NCBI RefSeq assembly: GCF_900104035.1
Contig: NZ_FNIT01000002.1
Coordinates: 620,001 to 684,000 of the forward strand
Direction: 5' to 3'
DNA from: Aureimonas jatrophae
Lineage (GTDB): Bacteria > Pseudomonadota > Alphaproteobacteria > Rhizobiales > Rhizobiaceae
Length of the DNA stretch: 64,000 nucleotides
The translations under genes and the position numbers were made by a program. Positions 55,709 to 63,517 of the stretch are shown in pieces. Under the pieces are notes generated by a model. It was not told where the DNA came from and searched no databases. It saw only the letters and a list, made by a program, of their open reading frames with translations. How positions within the stretch are numbered: the first letter of the stretch is position 1; each line of letters begins with the position of its first letter.

Positions 55709-56782
55709 ATGAGCACGCAGCGCATCGCGGTCATACCGGGCGACGGGATCGGCATCGAGGTCATGCCGGAGGGCGTGCGGGTTCTCGAAGCCGCGGCCCG
55801 GCGCTTCCGGCTGGACCTTGCCTTCGACCATTTCGATTTCGCCTCCTGCGACTACTATCTCGCGCACGGGCAGATGCTGCCGGCTGACTGGAAAAGCCGC
55901 ATCGGCTCGCACGACGCCCTCTTCTTCGGCGCGGTCGGCTGGCCCGCCAAGGTGCCGGACCACGTCTCGCTCTGGGGCTCGCTCCTCCAGTTTCGCCGCG
56001 AGTTCGACCAGTACGTGAACCTGCGCCCGGTGCGCCTCATGCCGGGCGTGCCCTCGCCTCTGGCGGGACGCGAGCCCGGCGACATCGACTTCATGGTCGT
56101 GCGCGAGAACACCGAAGGGGAGTATTCCTCGGTCGGCGGGCGCATGTTCCCCGGCACCGAGCGCGAGATCGTGCTGCAGGAAACGGTGATGAGCCGTATC
56201 GGCGTCGACCGCATCCTGCGCTTCGCCTTTGAGCTGGCCAGGGCGCGACCGAAGCGGCACCTGACCTCGGCCACCAAGTCCAACGGCATCTCGATCACCA
56301 TGCCCTACTGGGACGAGCGGGTGGAGGCGATGGCAGTCCAGTATCCGGACGTGCGCTGGGACAAGGACCATATCGACATCCTGTGTGCGCGCTTCGTGCT
56401 GCAGCCGGACCGCTTCGACGTGGTGGTCGCCTCCAACCTCTTCGGCGACATCCTGTCGGACCTCGGGCCCGCCTGCACCGGCACGATCGGCATCGCGCCC
56501 TCCGCCAACATCAACCCCGAACGCCGCTTTCCCTCGCTCTTCGAGCCGGTCCACGGCTCGGCCCCTGACATCGCGGGTCGCGGCATCGCCAACCCGATCG
56601 GGCAGATCTGGACCGGCGCGATGATGCTGGAGCACCTCGGACACGCGGAGGCGGCGGGCGCGATCGTTCGGGCCGTGGAGCGGACACTCGCCGACCCCGC
56701 GACCCGGACGGCCGACCTCAAGGGCACGGCCGACACGCGCGCCTGCGGGCAGGCGGTTCTCGACGCGCTGGCCGACAGCTGA
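55709..56782 (+). CDS. Tartrate dehydrogenase-type oxidoreductase (C, TtuC-like)
   Basis: A 357-residue protein close to the TtuC/tartrate dehydrogenase pattern: IAVIPGDGIGIEVMPEGVRV, WGSLLQFRREFDQYVNLRPV, VVRENTEGEYSSVGGRMFPG, TSATKSNGISITMPYWDER, NLFGDILSDLGPA and HGSAPDIAGRGIANPIGQIW. Known members act on tartrate, D-malate or related 2-hydroxydicarboxylates. It is a paralogue of B, 13 bp downstream. Which of the two is primary cannot be decided. Confidence 0.9.
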   Translation: MSTQRIAVIPGDGIGIEVMPEGVRVLEAAARRFRLDLAFDHFDFASCDYYLAHGQMLPADWKSRIGSHDALFFGAVGWPAKVPDHVSLWGSLLQFRREFDQYVNLRPVRLMPGVPSPLAGREPGDIDFMVVRENTEGEYSSVGGRMFPGTEREIVLQETVMSRIGVDRILRFAFELARARPKRHLTSATKSNGISITMPYWDERVEAMAVQYPDVRWDKDHIDILCARFVLQPDRFDVVVASNLFGDILSDLGPACTGTIGIAPSANINPERRFPSLFEPVHGSAPDIAGRGIANPIGQIWTGAMMLEHLGHAEAAGAIVRAVERTLADPATRTADLKGTADTRACGQAVLDALADS

Positions 56783-56793
56783 AGGAAGCCGAC

Positions 56794-57813
56794 ATGACCG
56801 AACCCGTGATCGCGGTGACGCCGGGCGACTGCACCGGCATCGGCCCCGAGATCCTCGCCAGGGTCCTGGCCCATCCGCGGGGGCCGGGCGACCCGCGCCT
56901 CGTCGTCGTCGGCGACCGGCGCGTCATGGACCGTGCCTTCGCGCAGACCGGCGTTTCAGTCCGCCTCGAGGCGGTCCCCTCGCCGAAGGCGGTAAACTGG
57001 CAGGACGAGAACACGGTGCCGATCCTCGACCTCGCCAATACCGACCCCGCCCTGTTCCCGCAGGGACTGGCCTCGGCGGAGTCGGGACGACTGACCGGCG
57101 AGACCCTGGCGCGCGCGGTGGAGCTTTCCCAAGGTGGTGAGGTCGATGCGGTATCGTTCGCCCCGCTCAACAAGCGGGCGATGTTCGACGGCGGCTGGCG
57201 CTTTCCCGACGAGCACAAGATGTTCGCCCATCTCCTCGGCCACACGACCTATTTCAGCGAGATGAACGTCCTGGAAGGCTGGTGGATGTCGCGCGTCACC
57301 TCGCACGTCTCGCTGCGCGAGGCGCTGGACGGCGTGACGGGGCCTGCCATCCGCGACGCCATTCGCCTGTGCGACCGGATGATGCGCCGGGCCGGCGTCG
57401 AGCGCCCCCGCATCGCGGTCGCGGCGTTGAACCCGCACGGCGGCGAGAACGGCCTGTTTGGACGGGAGGAGATCGAGGTCATCCGTCCGGCCGTCGAGGC
57501 CGCCGCGCGGGAGGACGGCATCGGCTGCGAGGGACCGTTTCCGGCCGACACCGTCTATGTGAAGGCCTTCGGCGGCGCGTATGACGGGGTCGTGTCCCTG
57601 TATCACGACCAGGGTCAGATCGCGACGAAGCTGAAGGGGTTCAATCGCGGCGTCACGGTCACGGCCGGTCTCGACACCGTGTTCACGACGCCCGCCCATG
57701 GGACGGCCTTCGACATCGCAGGCCAGGGCATCGCCGATCCGGGCGCGCTCCATGCCGCAATCCGATTGGCCCAACGATTGGCCGCTTCGAATGTCGAAGC
57801 CAAGACGGCGTAG
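56794..57813 (+). CDS. PdxA2-like 4-hydroxythreonine-4-phosphate dehydrogenase family protein
   Basis: A 339-residue PdxA-fold dehydrogenase. Metal histidines appear in SRVTSHVSL, AALNPHGGENG and YHDQGQIATKLKGF; the last motif is typical of the PdxA2 branch, not the B6-biosynthesis enzyme. TTPAHGTAFDIAGQGIADPG closes the active site. PdxA2 members oxidise 4-phospho-threonate/erythronate or, as in TphB, a cis-dihydrodiol. No DUF1537 sugar-acid kinase is in the window. It is 11 bp after dehydrogenase C. Confidence 0.9.
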   Translation: MTEPVIAVTPGDCTGIGPEILARVLAHPRGPGDPRLVVVGDRRVMDRAFAQTGVSVRLEAVPSPKAVNWQDENTVPILDLANTDPALFPQGLASAESGRLTGETLARAVELSQGGEVDAVSFAPLNKRAMFDGGWRFPDEHKMFAHLLGHTTYFSEMNVLEGWWMSRVTSHVSLREALDGVTGPAIRDAIRLCDRMMRRAGVERPRIAVAALNPHGGENGLFGREEIEVIRPAVEAAAREDGIGCEGPFPADTVYVKAFGGAYDGVVSLYHDQGQIATKLKGFNRGVTVTAGLDTVFTTPAHGTAFDIAGQGIADPGALHAAIRLAQRLAASNVEAKTA

Positions 57814-58504
57814 CGCTCGGTTATCCTCTCCGCCATCACGAGGGACTGAGATCTGGCCGAAGGTCGGCGCATCTCGCCACCGTCGACCGCGCTACCGACA
57901 AGCCAGTCCTGCGGATTCAACGACGCGGTTCCAACGGTGTCCAAAGTGATGCTGGACGGGTTAGCCCACCAACGACCGCACAACCTTTTACCAGCGATCA
58001 GATATCAAAGGATCCAGCGACAAGCTTGATTCAGCGAAGGCTGCCGGAGGCAGACGATCAACCTCGATCGCATTCCTGGTCATGCTCTCGCCACGTCGGC
58101 CGCGAGAGACGACGAGATCAGTCGCGACATGCTCGCGAAGCGCTGATGTTTTATCGAAATGTCGGCAGACAAATCGCTTGGCTCTCGCGCACCCCCAAAA
58201 GATGCTTGGAAGCCATCGTCTCTGCGGAAACTCCTGCATCTCATCGTATGAGAGAGGATTGGTGCCAGGAAAGGATTGCCCCTTTTCCGAGTACCGACCA
58301 GCAAAAACAACAACTTACACGCTGCTTTCCAAGGTCGTGTGTACCACCCGCGTGGATAGGTGTCACTGCGATTTTGGTGGCCGGCTTTCGTAGATATCGC
58401 AAATCGCTCGCCGTCATTAATGGGTGGAAACCTGCCAGTCCGCTTCGGAACGGTGTCCGGAAGAAAGCAGACATCGCCGTATGCGAATGGTGCAGAACTG
58501 AGCC
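57814..58504. other. Gene-poor stretch with lower GC
   Basis: 691 bp after the PdxA2-like gene. GC is visibly lower than in the preceding 57 kb. Open frames on both strands (for example 58026-58504) give compositionally odd translations matching no family I know. It probably contains decayed foreign DNA; no intact gene is supported. Confidence 0.5.
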
Positions 58505-58712
58505 TCAGCCGGTGAACCCGCCCGAAGCCGCCAAGCGGTCGCCGGTGATCTAAGCGGCATCGTCGGAGGCGAGGAACGCGACCGCCCGAGCGATGTCCGC
58601 GGACTGCCCAAGCCGCTTGAGCGGCGTCCGCCCGACCATGTCGGTCTCGAACAGGCTTCTGCGATCCACAACAGCATCGCGGTCATGGCCTTCGGAATTG
58701 AGCAGGCGTCCT
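58505..58712 (-). pseudogene. SDR C-terminal remnant with in-frame stop
   Basis: On the minus strand the reading FETDMVGRTPLKRLGQSADI followed by ARAVAFLASDDAA-stop-ITGDRLAASGGFTG is the unmistakable C-terminus of a classical SDR. TAG replaces the usual Trp before ITG. Only about 65 codons remain; the N-terminal two thirds, including the cofactor motif and Tyr-Lys pair, are gone. Same strand and type as the two SDR genes that follow. Confidence 0.7.
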
Positions 58713-58937
58713 TAGGCGACGCTTCCTTCGCCCTACGCGCATTGGCTCAAGCGGTACAAAGCATGAGCGGTTGAGGTCATATGCTGGCGGCTGCTGGTGC
58801 TGATGCGGGTTAGGCGGTTGCCAGTTCAGTCCGCTCTCGGGTCGGCAGCCGAGCAAGTGAACATCATCGACGGACATGACGACGTCCGCCGATGACAATT
58901 GAGGACGGCAATGTCGCTGGCTGCGATCCCGACCAAT
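58713..58937. other. Short noncoding stretch between SDR remnant and SDR gene
   Basis: Lower-GC sequence. A 71-codon frame on the minus strand (58683-58898) has no recognisable family and mostly overlaps nothing conserved. Nothing further seen. Confidence 0.4.
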
Positions 58938-59834
58938 CTACCCGACCGTTGGGTGCAGCAGTTCCGCAAATCCGATCCGGTGCAGGAACTGCTCGCGAAC
59001 TCGATCCATCACCTGGAAAGTTACCGCCGCGCCGTCGTCGGCAGGATCCACATAGGTGCGCAAGGGACGCTTACCCTGCGGTGCCGCGACGATGTCGACC
59101 ACCGCCCGACCTACCGCACTTGGATCAGCGTCGTCGGGGACGGTGTTCGCAAGTCCGTCTTGGATCCGTTCTGCAAAGCGCTCGGGCAGTGCAACATCGT
59201 ACTCGCCGGCGACCGACGCGTCGTCGGGATGACCAGCATTCGCAAAGTGGTTCGTGCCTGACGTGAACGCGCCAGGCACAACGATGGCGGTCTCAATCCC
59301 AAGTGGCGCGAGTTCCTTCGCATAGCAAACCGCCAACGCATCCATCCCTGCCTTGGCTGCAAAATAGGGTCCAAGCAACGGCGGCACTCCCCCGGCGACG
59401 CTGGTGCTCGACACCCAGACAACCAGCCCGGAACCGGCTGCACGCATGTGCGGGAGCGCAGCACGGTTCAAGCGCTGCGTGCCGAGCACGTTGACGTCGT
59501 ACTGCTGTGCCAATTGATCCGGCGTGAACGCTTCGAGCGGCCCGTACATCATATGGCCGGCGTTGTGCACGAGCACGTCGATGCGACCGTGCCGGTCGAT
59601 GATTTCCTTTACAGCCGCCCGGACCGACGCCTCGTCTTGCACATCGAGTTCGATCGACCGCAGGTCGACACCGTGTTCTCTAGCGAAGGCAGCATTTTCC
59701 TTCACCTTGCCGGCGTTCTTCTCGGCTGTGCCGCGCATCGAGGCATAGGCGGTATGGCCTGCTTGAGCGAGGTCGCGCGCGATCATTTGGCCGAAGCCGC
59801 TCGATGCGCCGGTGACAAGGGCGATCAGTGTCAT
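58938..59834 (-). CDS. SDR family oxidoreductase
   Basis: A 298-residue classical SDR: VTGASSGFGQMIARDLAQAG at the start, LVHNAGHMMYGPLEAF, catalytic Ser in WVSSTSVAGG and Tyr-Lys in YFAAK. The extended C-terminus (about 50 residues past the core) resembles the retinol-dehydrogenase-like/ketoreductase group. ATG at 59834 with upstream GGGGGACGAGAC. GC is lower than in the rest of the window, suggesting acquisition. Substrate unknown. Confidence 0.88.
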   Translation of the reverse strand: MTLIALVTGASSGFGQMIARDLAQAGHTAYASMRGTAEKNAGKVKENAAFAREHGVDLRSIELDVQDEASVRAAVKEIIDRHGRIDVLVHNAGHMMYGPLEAFTPDQLAQQYDVNVLGTQRLNRAALPHMRAAGSGLVVWVSSTSVAGGVPPLLGPYFAAKAGMDALAVCYAKELAPLGIETAIVVPGAFTSGTNHFANAGHPDDASVAGEYDVALPERFAERIQDGLANTVPDDADPSAVGRAVVDIVAAPQGKRPLRTYVDPADDGAAVTFQVMDRVREQFLHRIGFAELLHPTVG

Positions 59835-59847
59835 GTCTCGTCCCCCC

Positions 59848-60514
59848 TCAGATCGCGCCGCCATTGGCACGGATGACCTGGCCCGTGATCCAGTGACTGT
59901 CTGGCCCTAAAAGCATGGCGACGGCCGCAGCGATGTCTTGGGGTTCCGCCAGCCGACCAAGCGGGATCATCTTGGCTACCGTCGCGATCTGCTCCTCGGT
60001 CTTGTCATCCAGGAAGAGCTTCGTGGCGACCGGCCCTGGGGCAACCGCATTGACCGTGATCTTCTTGGGACCCAGTTCCTTCGCGAGAATGTGGGTCATC
60101 GCCTCGACGCCCGCCTTGGTGGCAGCATAAGCGCCGTAAGTCGGTTGGTAGAGGCCGACGACGCTGGACGAGAAGGACACGATCCGTCCGCCTTCGCGTA
60201 TGCGACGCGCGCCTTCCCTCAGGCAGTTGAAGACGCCCTTCAGGTTAATCGCGACATGTCGGTCGAAGAGATCATCCTCTGTCTGAGCGAGGGGAGAAAG
60301 CTTCATGATGCCCGCGTTGTTGACGATGGCATCGACGCCGCCGAAGGCGCGAGACGTCTCGTCAAACAACGCGCCGACCTCGGACGGCCGGCTGACGTCG
60401 GCTTTGACCGCGATGGCTTGCCCACCCGCTGTGCCGATCTTGTCGACCAGCGCCGATGCTGGCGCTTCGTTGCCTGAGTAGTTGATCATGACCGACCAAC
60501 CATCGCCCGCTAGT
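59848..60514 (-). pseudogene. SDR truncated at its 5' end by the insertion sequence
   Basis: From about LAGDGWSVMINYSGNEAPAS onward it is a normal SDR with LVDKIGTAGG, IVNNAGIMKL, Ser in SFSSSVVG, YAATK and a terminal ITGQVIRANGGAI. The first about 25 residues with the TGxxxGIG cofactor motif are missing: the frame runs into the IS end at 60515. An IS-derived TTG at 60546 could start a fused product, but without the cofactor loop it would be inactive. Confidence 0.78.
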
Positions 60515-60525
60515 TGGCCTGCCCC
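60515..60525. repeat. Left terminal inverted repeat of the IS
   Basis: TGGCCTGCCCC at the boundary with the truncated SDR gene. It matches the right end at 10 of 11 positions, with further partial identity (GGTGG versus AGTGG) some bases inward. Confidence 0.75.
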
Positions 60526-60547
60526 GGTTAGGTGGCCCGGTTTCAAT

Positions 60548-61441
60548 CTAATGCATGGTGGGCTTGCAGGCGACGGTAGAGGTGGCCGGCGAAGCAGGTT
60601 GGGGTGGCGCAGCCGGCCACGGCACGGTGGCTGGAGCGGGTGGCCGGTAGCCGAGCGAGGAGTGCGGTCGCTTGGTGTTGTAGTGGCAGCGCCAGCTCTC
60701 GATGACGATCCGGGCTTCGGCTAGGCTGTAGAAGATCTCGCCGTTGAGGAGTTCGTCGCGGAGCTTGGAGTTGAAGCTTTCGCAATAACCGTTCTCCCAG
60801 GGGCTGCCCGGCTCGATGAACGCGGTCCTGGCCCCGACCGCCGCGATCCACTCGCGAACGGCTTTGGCGATGAACTCGGGACCGTTGTCGGAGCGAACAT
60901 GCCCCGGCACGCCGCGGAGGATGAAGAGGTCCGACAGAACGTCGATGACGTCGGTAGATCGCAGCTTCCGGTCGATCCGGATGCACAGGCACTCCCGGGT
61001 GAACTCGTCGATCACGTTCAGCATCCGGAACTTACGGCCGTCATGGGTTCGACCCTCGACGAAGTCGTAGGACCAAACATGGTTGGCATACTCTGGCCGA
61101 AGCCGAACGCAGGATCCGTCGTTCAGCCAGAGCCGTCCGCGCTTGGGCTGCCTGGCCGGCACCCTCAGGCCTTCCTGCCGCCAGATCCGCTCGACGCGCT
61201 TTACGTTCACGAGCCATCCGGCGTCGCGCAGCAGGGCGGCGATCCGGCGATACCCGTAGCGCCCATACTGCGTTGCCAACTCAATGACGTCAGCCGTCAG
61301 CGCCGCATCGTCGGCTCGCCCCTTGGGTGCCTTGCGCTGTGTCGATCGATGCTGCCCCAGAACCCGGCAGGCCAGCCGCTCCGACACGCCGAACTTGCGC
61401 ACGGCGTGGTCGATGCAGCGACGGCGCCGAGAGGGGCTCAC
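60548..61441 (-). CDS. IS3-family transposase, orfB (catalytic part)
   Basis: A 297-residue DDE integrase-core protein. An N-terminal HTH_21-type region (SERLACRVLGQHRSTQR) is followed by the rve core: first Asp in VWSYDFVEGRT, second Asp in VRSDNGPEFIA, and Glu in PWENGYCESFNSKLRDE. Normally made as an orfA-orfB fusion by programmed frameshifting; a GTG at 61441 overlapping the orfA stop (GTGA) is an alternative start. Length and motifs are complete. Confidence 0.93.
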   Translation of the reverse strand: MSPSRRRRCIDHAVRKFGVSERLACRVLGQHRSTQRKAPKGRADDAALTADVIELATQYGRYGYRRIAALLRDAGWLVNVKRVERIWRQEGLRVPARQPKRGRLWLNDGSCVRLRPEYANHVWSYDFVEGRTHDGRKFRMLNVIDEFTRECLCIRIDRKLRSTDVIDVLSDLFILRGVPGHVRSDNGPEFIAKAVREWIAAVGARTAFIEPGSPWENGYCESFNSKLRDELLNGEIFYSLAEARIVIESWRCHYNTKRPHSSLGYRPPAPATVPWPAAPPQPASPATSTVACKPTMH

Positions 61442-61731
61442 CAGTTTCCCGATGCAGCTTCTTTCAGGATCAGCTTCTCCAGCGTTAGATCCGAGACCGC
61501 CTTGCGCAGGCGCTCGTTCTCCTTCTCCAGGTCCCTCAGACGCTTCACCTGGTCCGACTTCAGCCCGCCAAACTCCTTGCGCCACCGATAATACGTGAAA
61601 GGCGTCACGCTGATCGTGCGGATCGCCTCGGCTACCGGGCGGCCCTGAGACAGCAGAACGTCCACCTGCCTCAGCTTGGCAACGATCTCTTCCGGCTTGT
61701 GCTTCTTCTGTCCCATTTGGGCATCCTCCAT
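61438..61731 (-). CDS. IS3-family transposase, orfA (DNA-binding part)
   Basis: A 97-residue protein with an HTH_8/IS3 OrfA fold (KPEEIVAKLRQVDVLLSQGR, then TPFTYYRWRKEFGG) and a leucine-zipper-like coiled coil (LRDLEKENERLRKAVSDLTL) ending KLILKEAASGNW, typical of the IS407 group. It binds the terminal repeats. An internal ATG at 61716 (MGQKKHK) may be the true start. It overlaps orfB by 4 bp. Confidence 0.93.
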   Translation of the reverse strand: MEDAQMGQKKHKPEEIVAKLRQVDVLLSQGRPVAEAIRTISVTPFTYYRWRKEFGGLKSDQVKRLRDLEKENERLRKAVSDLTLEKLILKEAASGNW

Positions 61732-61769
61732 CGGCTCGAAAGCCTACTTCAGGGAGGACCACTTTTCAG

Positions 61770-61780
61770 GGGGCAGACCA
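61770..61780. repeat. Right terminal inverted repeat of the IS
   Basis: GGGGCAGACCA, reverse complement TGGTCTGCCCC, at the boundary with the rhodopsin-like gene fragment. Confidence 0.75.
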
Positions 61781-61911
61781 GCGATGAACGGGACCAGCGA
61801 ATGGATCTGGGTGTGATGCCGGATCGCGCTGGTCTTCGAGCCAGTGGCGTAGATGCCGAGCGAGCCGATCGACATCACGATGAAGCCGATCAACAATGCA
61901 GTGCTTTCCAT
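61781..61911 (-). pseudogene. 5' fragment of a microbial rhodopsin-like gene, cut by the IS
   Basis: ATG at 61911 with GGGGAC upstream opens a frame of about 43 native codons: MESTALLIGFIVMSIGSLGI, then YATGSKTSAIRHHTQIHSLV and PFIA, after which the IS begins and a stop follows at 61744. A hydrophobic helix, a short polar loop, and the start of a second helix at LVPFIA correspond to helix A, the A-B loop and helix B of bacteriorhodopsin (which has GTLYFLVKG ... TTLVPAIAF). The retinal-lysine and proton-acceptor helices are absent, so it cannot be functional. Identification rests on a short segment. Confidence 0.5.
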
Positions 61912-62384
61912 ATGTCCCCAACCTTACGAGAATGTAACGTGGCCGACATGTGGCGATCTAGACAGCCCACAAGATGCTGTCGCGCAATTTAATGTTGCAT
62001 GCTGATGGGCCGGTTTGTCCGATCTTTTGATCGCACGGCAGCTTTCCGTACGTTGGGATTTGTTTGGCTCACGTTAGAGAAGGGTCGGTAGCGGATGAAC
62101 TGATTCCGGCCTTCCGCTTCCCCAGCACCGATCGGCTTAACCGGATGGAAAGCATCTAGTCCGCCATCGGCGCAACCGCGGGGAAAGCGGACGACCAGCA
62201 CCCGACGCATGCGCTCAAACAGAAGCGTGACTAGCACGTGCGTACAGGGAGTGCGGCCAGCCTGACGAGCAGTCGGATGAACGAGGGGGCGACCGGGGCG
62301 CGACATTAAATTTGACGGCCGACCATTGCCGCATCCGGTCGAACGGCAAGTTGATCGGCGACTTCGGGTGTGGGGGATGGAACC
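61912..62384. other. Intergenic stretch upstream of the rhodopsin fragment and the last SDR
   Basis: 473 bp of mixed, lower-GC sequence. It should contain the old rhodopsin promoter (minus strand) and the SDR promoter (plus strand), but I see no convincing -35/-10 pair. Open frames here are antisense extensions of the SDR. No repeat or RNA gene seen. Confidence 0.45.
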
Positions 62385-63383
62385 TTGAGCAAGATCGTTG
62401 TGGTGACAGGCGCGGGCGCCGGTGTAGGGCGGGCGACGGCCGACGAGTTCGCCCGGGCGGGCTACGACGTCGCCCTTCTGTCGCGCGATCCCGAACGGCT
62501 CGAGCGGGCCGCCGCCTACGCACGGGAACAAGGTGTCCGCGCTCTCGCCATCCCAACCGACGTTGCGGACGCGGCGGCCGTCGAGACCGCCGCCGAGCGG
62601 ACGGAACGCGAACTCGGACCCATCGACGTCTGGGTCAACGTCGCCATGGCGACCGTGTTCTCGCCGGTCGCCAAGCTGACGCCCGAAGAGGTCGAGCGCG
62701 GAACACGGGTCACCTATCTTGGCCAGGTCCACGGTATGATGTCGGCTCTCAAGCGCATGCGCACGCGCGACCGGGGTGTGATCGTGAACGTTGGGTCGGC
62801 ACTGGCCTACCGCTCCGTCCCGCTTCAGTCGGTTTATTGCGGGGCTAAGGCTGCGATCCGCGGGTTTACGGACTCGCTTCGGTCCGAGATCATCCACGAC
62901 AAGCTGAACGTGCGGATCACCATGGTGGATCTGCCGGCCGTGAACACGCCGCAGTTCGACTGGGCTCTGAACAAGATGGGCCGTCGCCCCCAGCCCGTGC
63001 CCCCGATCTTCGAGCCCGAGGTTCCGGCGCGCGCGATCCGCTTTGCCGCCGAACACAACCGGCGCAACGTCTGGGTCGGCTACCCGACCGTCCAGGCCAT
63101 TCTCGCCAACCGGATCGCGCCTGGGCTTTTGGACCGCTACCTCGCCCGAAGCGGCTACTCCGGACAGCTCACGCAGGAGCCGAAGGCCGCTGACGCCCCG
63201 AGCAACCTGTTTGAGCCTGTGAAGGGCGACTACGGCTCGCACGGACGCTTTGACGATCGCGCCAAGCCCCGCAGCATCCAGATGTTCACGGACCGACACC
63301 GCACGGCGTTCTGGGGGCTGGCTGGCATCCTCGCCCTTCTCGGACTGCATCGCCTCGCGCGTCGCTTCGATATCTCGGTTTAG
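62385..63383 (+). CDS. SDR family oxidoreductase with C-terminal membrane segment
   Basis: A 332-residue SDR: VVVTGAGAGVGRATADEFAR at the start, VNVAMATVFSPV, Ser in VNVGSALAYRS and YCGAK for Tyr/Lys. The C-terminal third is longer than in classical SDRs and ends with a hydrophobic helix (TAFWGLAGILALLGLHRLAR), suggesting membrane anchoring. The start is probably TTG at 62385, placed 7 nt after GGGGGA; GTG at 62370 is an alternative. Substrate unknown. Confidence 0.86.
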   Translation: MSKIVVVTGAGAGVGRATADEFARAGYDVALLSRDPERLERAAAYAREQGVRALAIPTDVADAAAVETAAERTERELGPIDVWVNVAMATVFSPVAKLTPEEVERGTRVTYLGQVHGMMSALKRMRTRDRGVIVNVGSALAYRSVPLQSVYCGAKAAIRGFTDSLRSEIIHDKLNVRITMVDLPAVNTPQFDWALNKMGRRPQPVPPIFEPEVPARAIRFAAEHNRRNVWVGYPTVQAILANRIAPGLLDRYLARSGYSGQLTQEPKAADAPSNLFEPVKGDYGSHGRFDDRAKPRSIQMFTDRHRTAFWGLAGILALLGLHRLARRFDISV

Positions 63384-63517
63384 CAGTCGGACCCGATGGC
63401 GCGCGCCGGTACGGTCGACCACGACAGATGGATCACTCAGCCGCATGTGATCCAGGCGGTTCGGATAGGCCGATAGCGGAACGCCGTCGCGACGGCATGG
63501 GGCATCTGCCTCGACGC

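Larger units (their letters stand above)
60515..61780 (-). mobile_element. IS3-family insertion sequence, IS407-like
   Basis: A 1266-bp element bounded by imperfect terminal inverted repeats (TGGCCTGCCCC at the left, TGGTCTGCCCC read inward from the right). It contains overlapping orfA and orfB as expected for IS3-family elements. The transposase frames look intact. The 4-bp flanks differ (TAGT left, GCGA right), so there is no target duplication, and the two flanks belong to different broken genes. Confidence 0.88.

Noticed and set aside
58899-59261. Plus-strand frame with ordinary-looking composition opposite the SDR gene
   Set aside because: It is entirely antisense to the conserved C-terminal part of the SDR at 58938.
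61989-63446. A 485-codon minus-strand frame over the last SDR
   Set aside because: Shadow frame: histidine/arginine-rich, no family, while the plus strand has a complete SDR.
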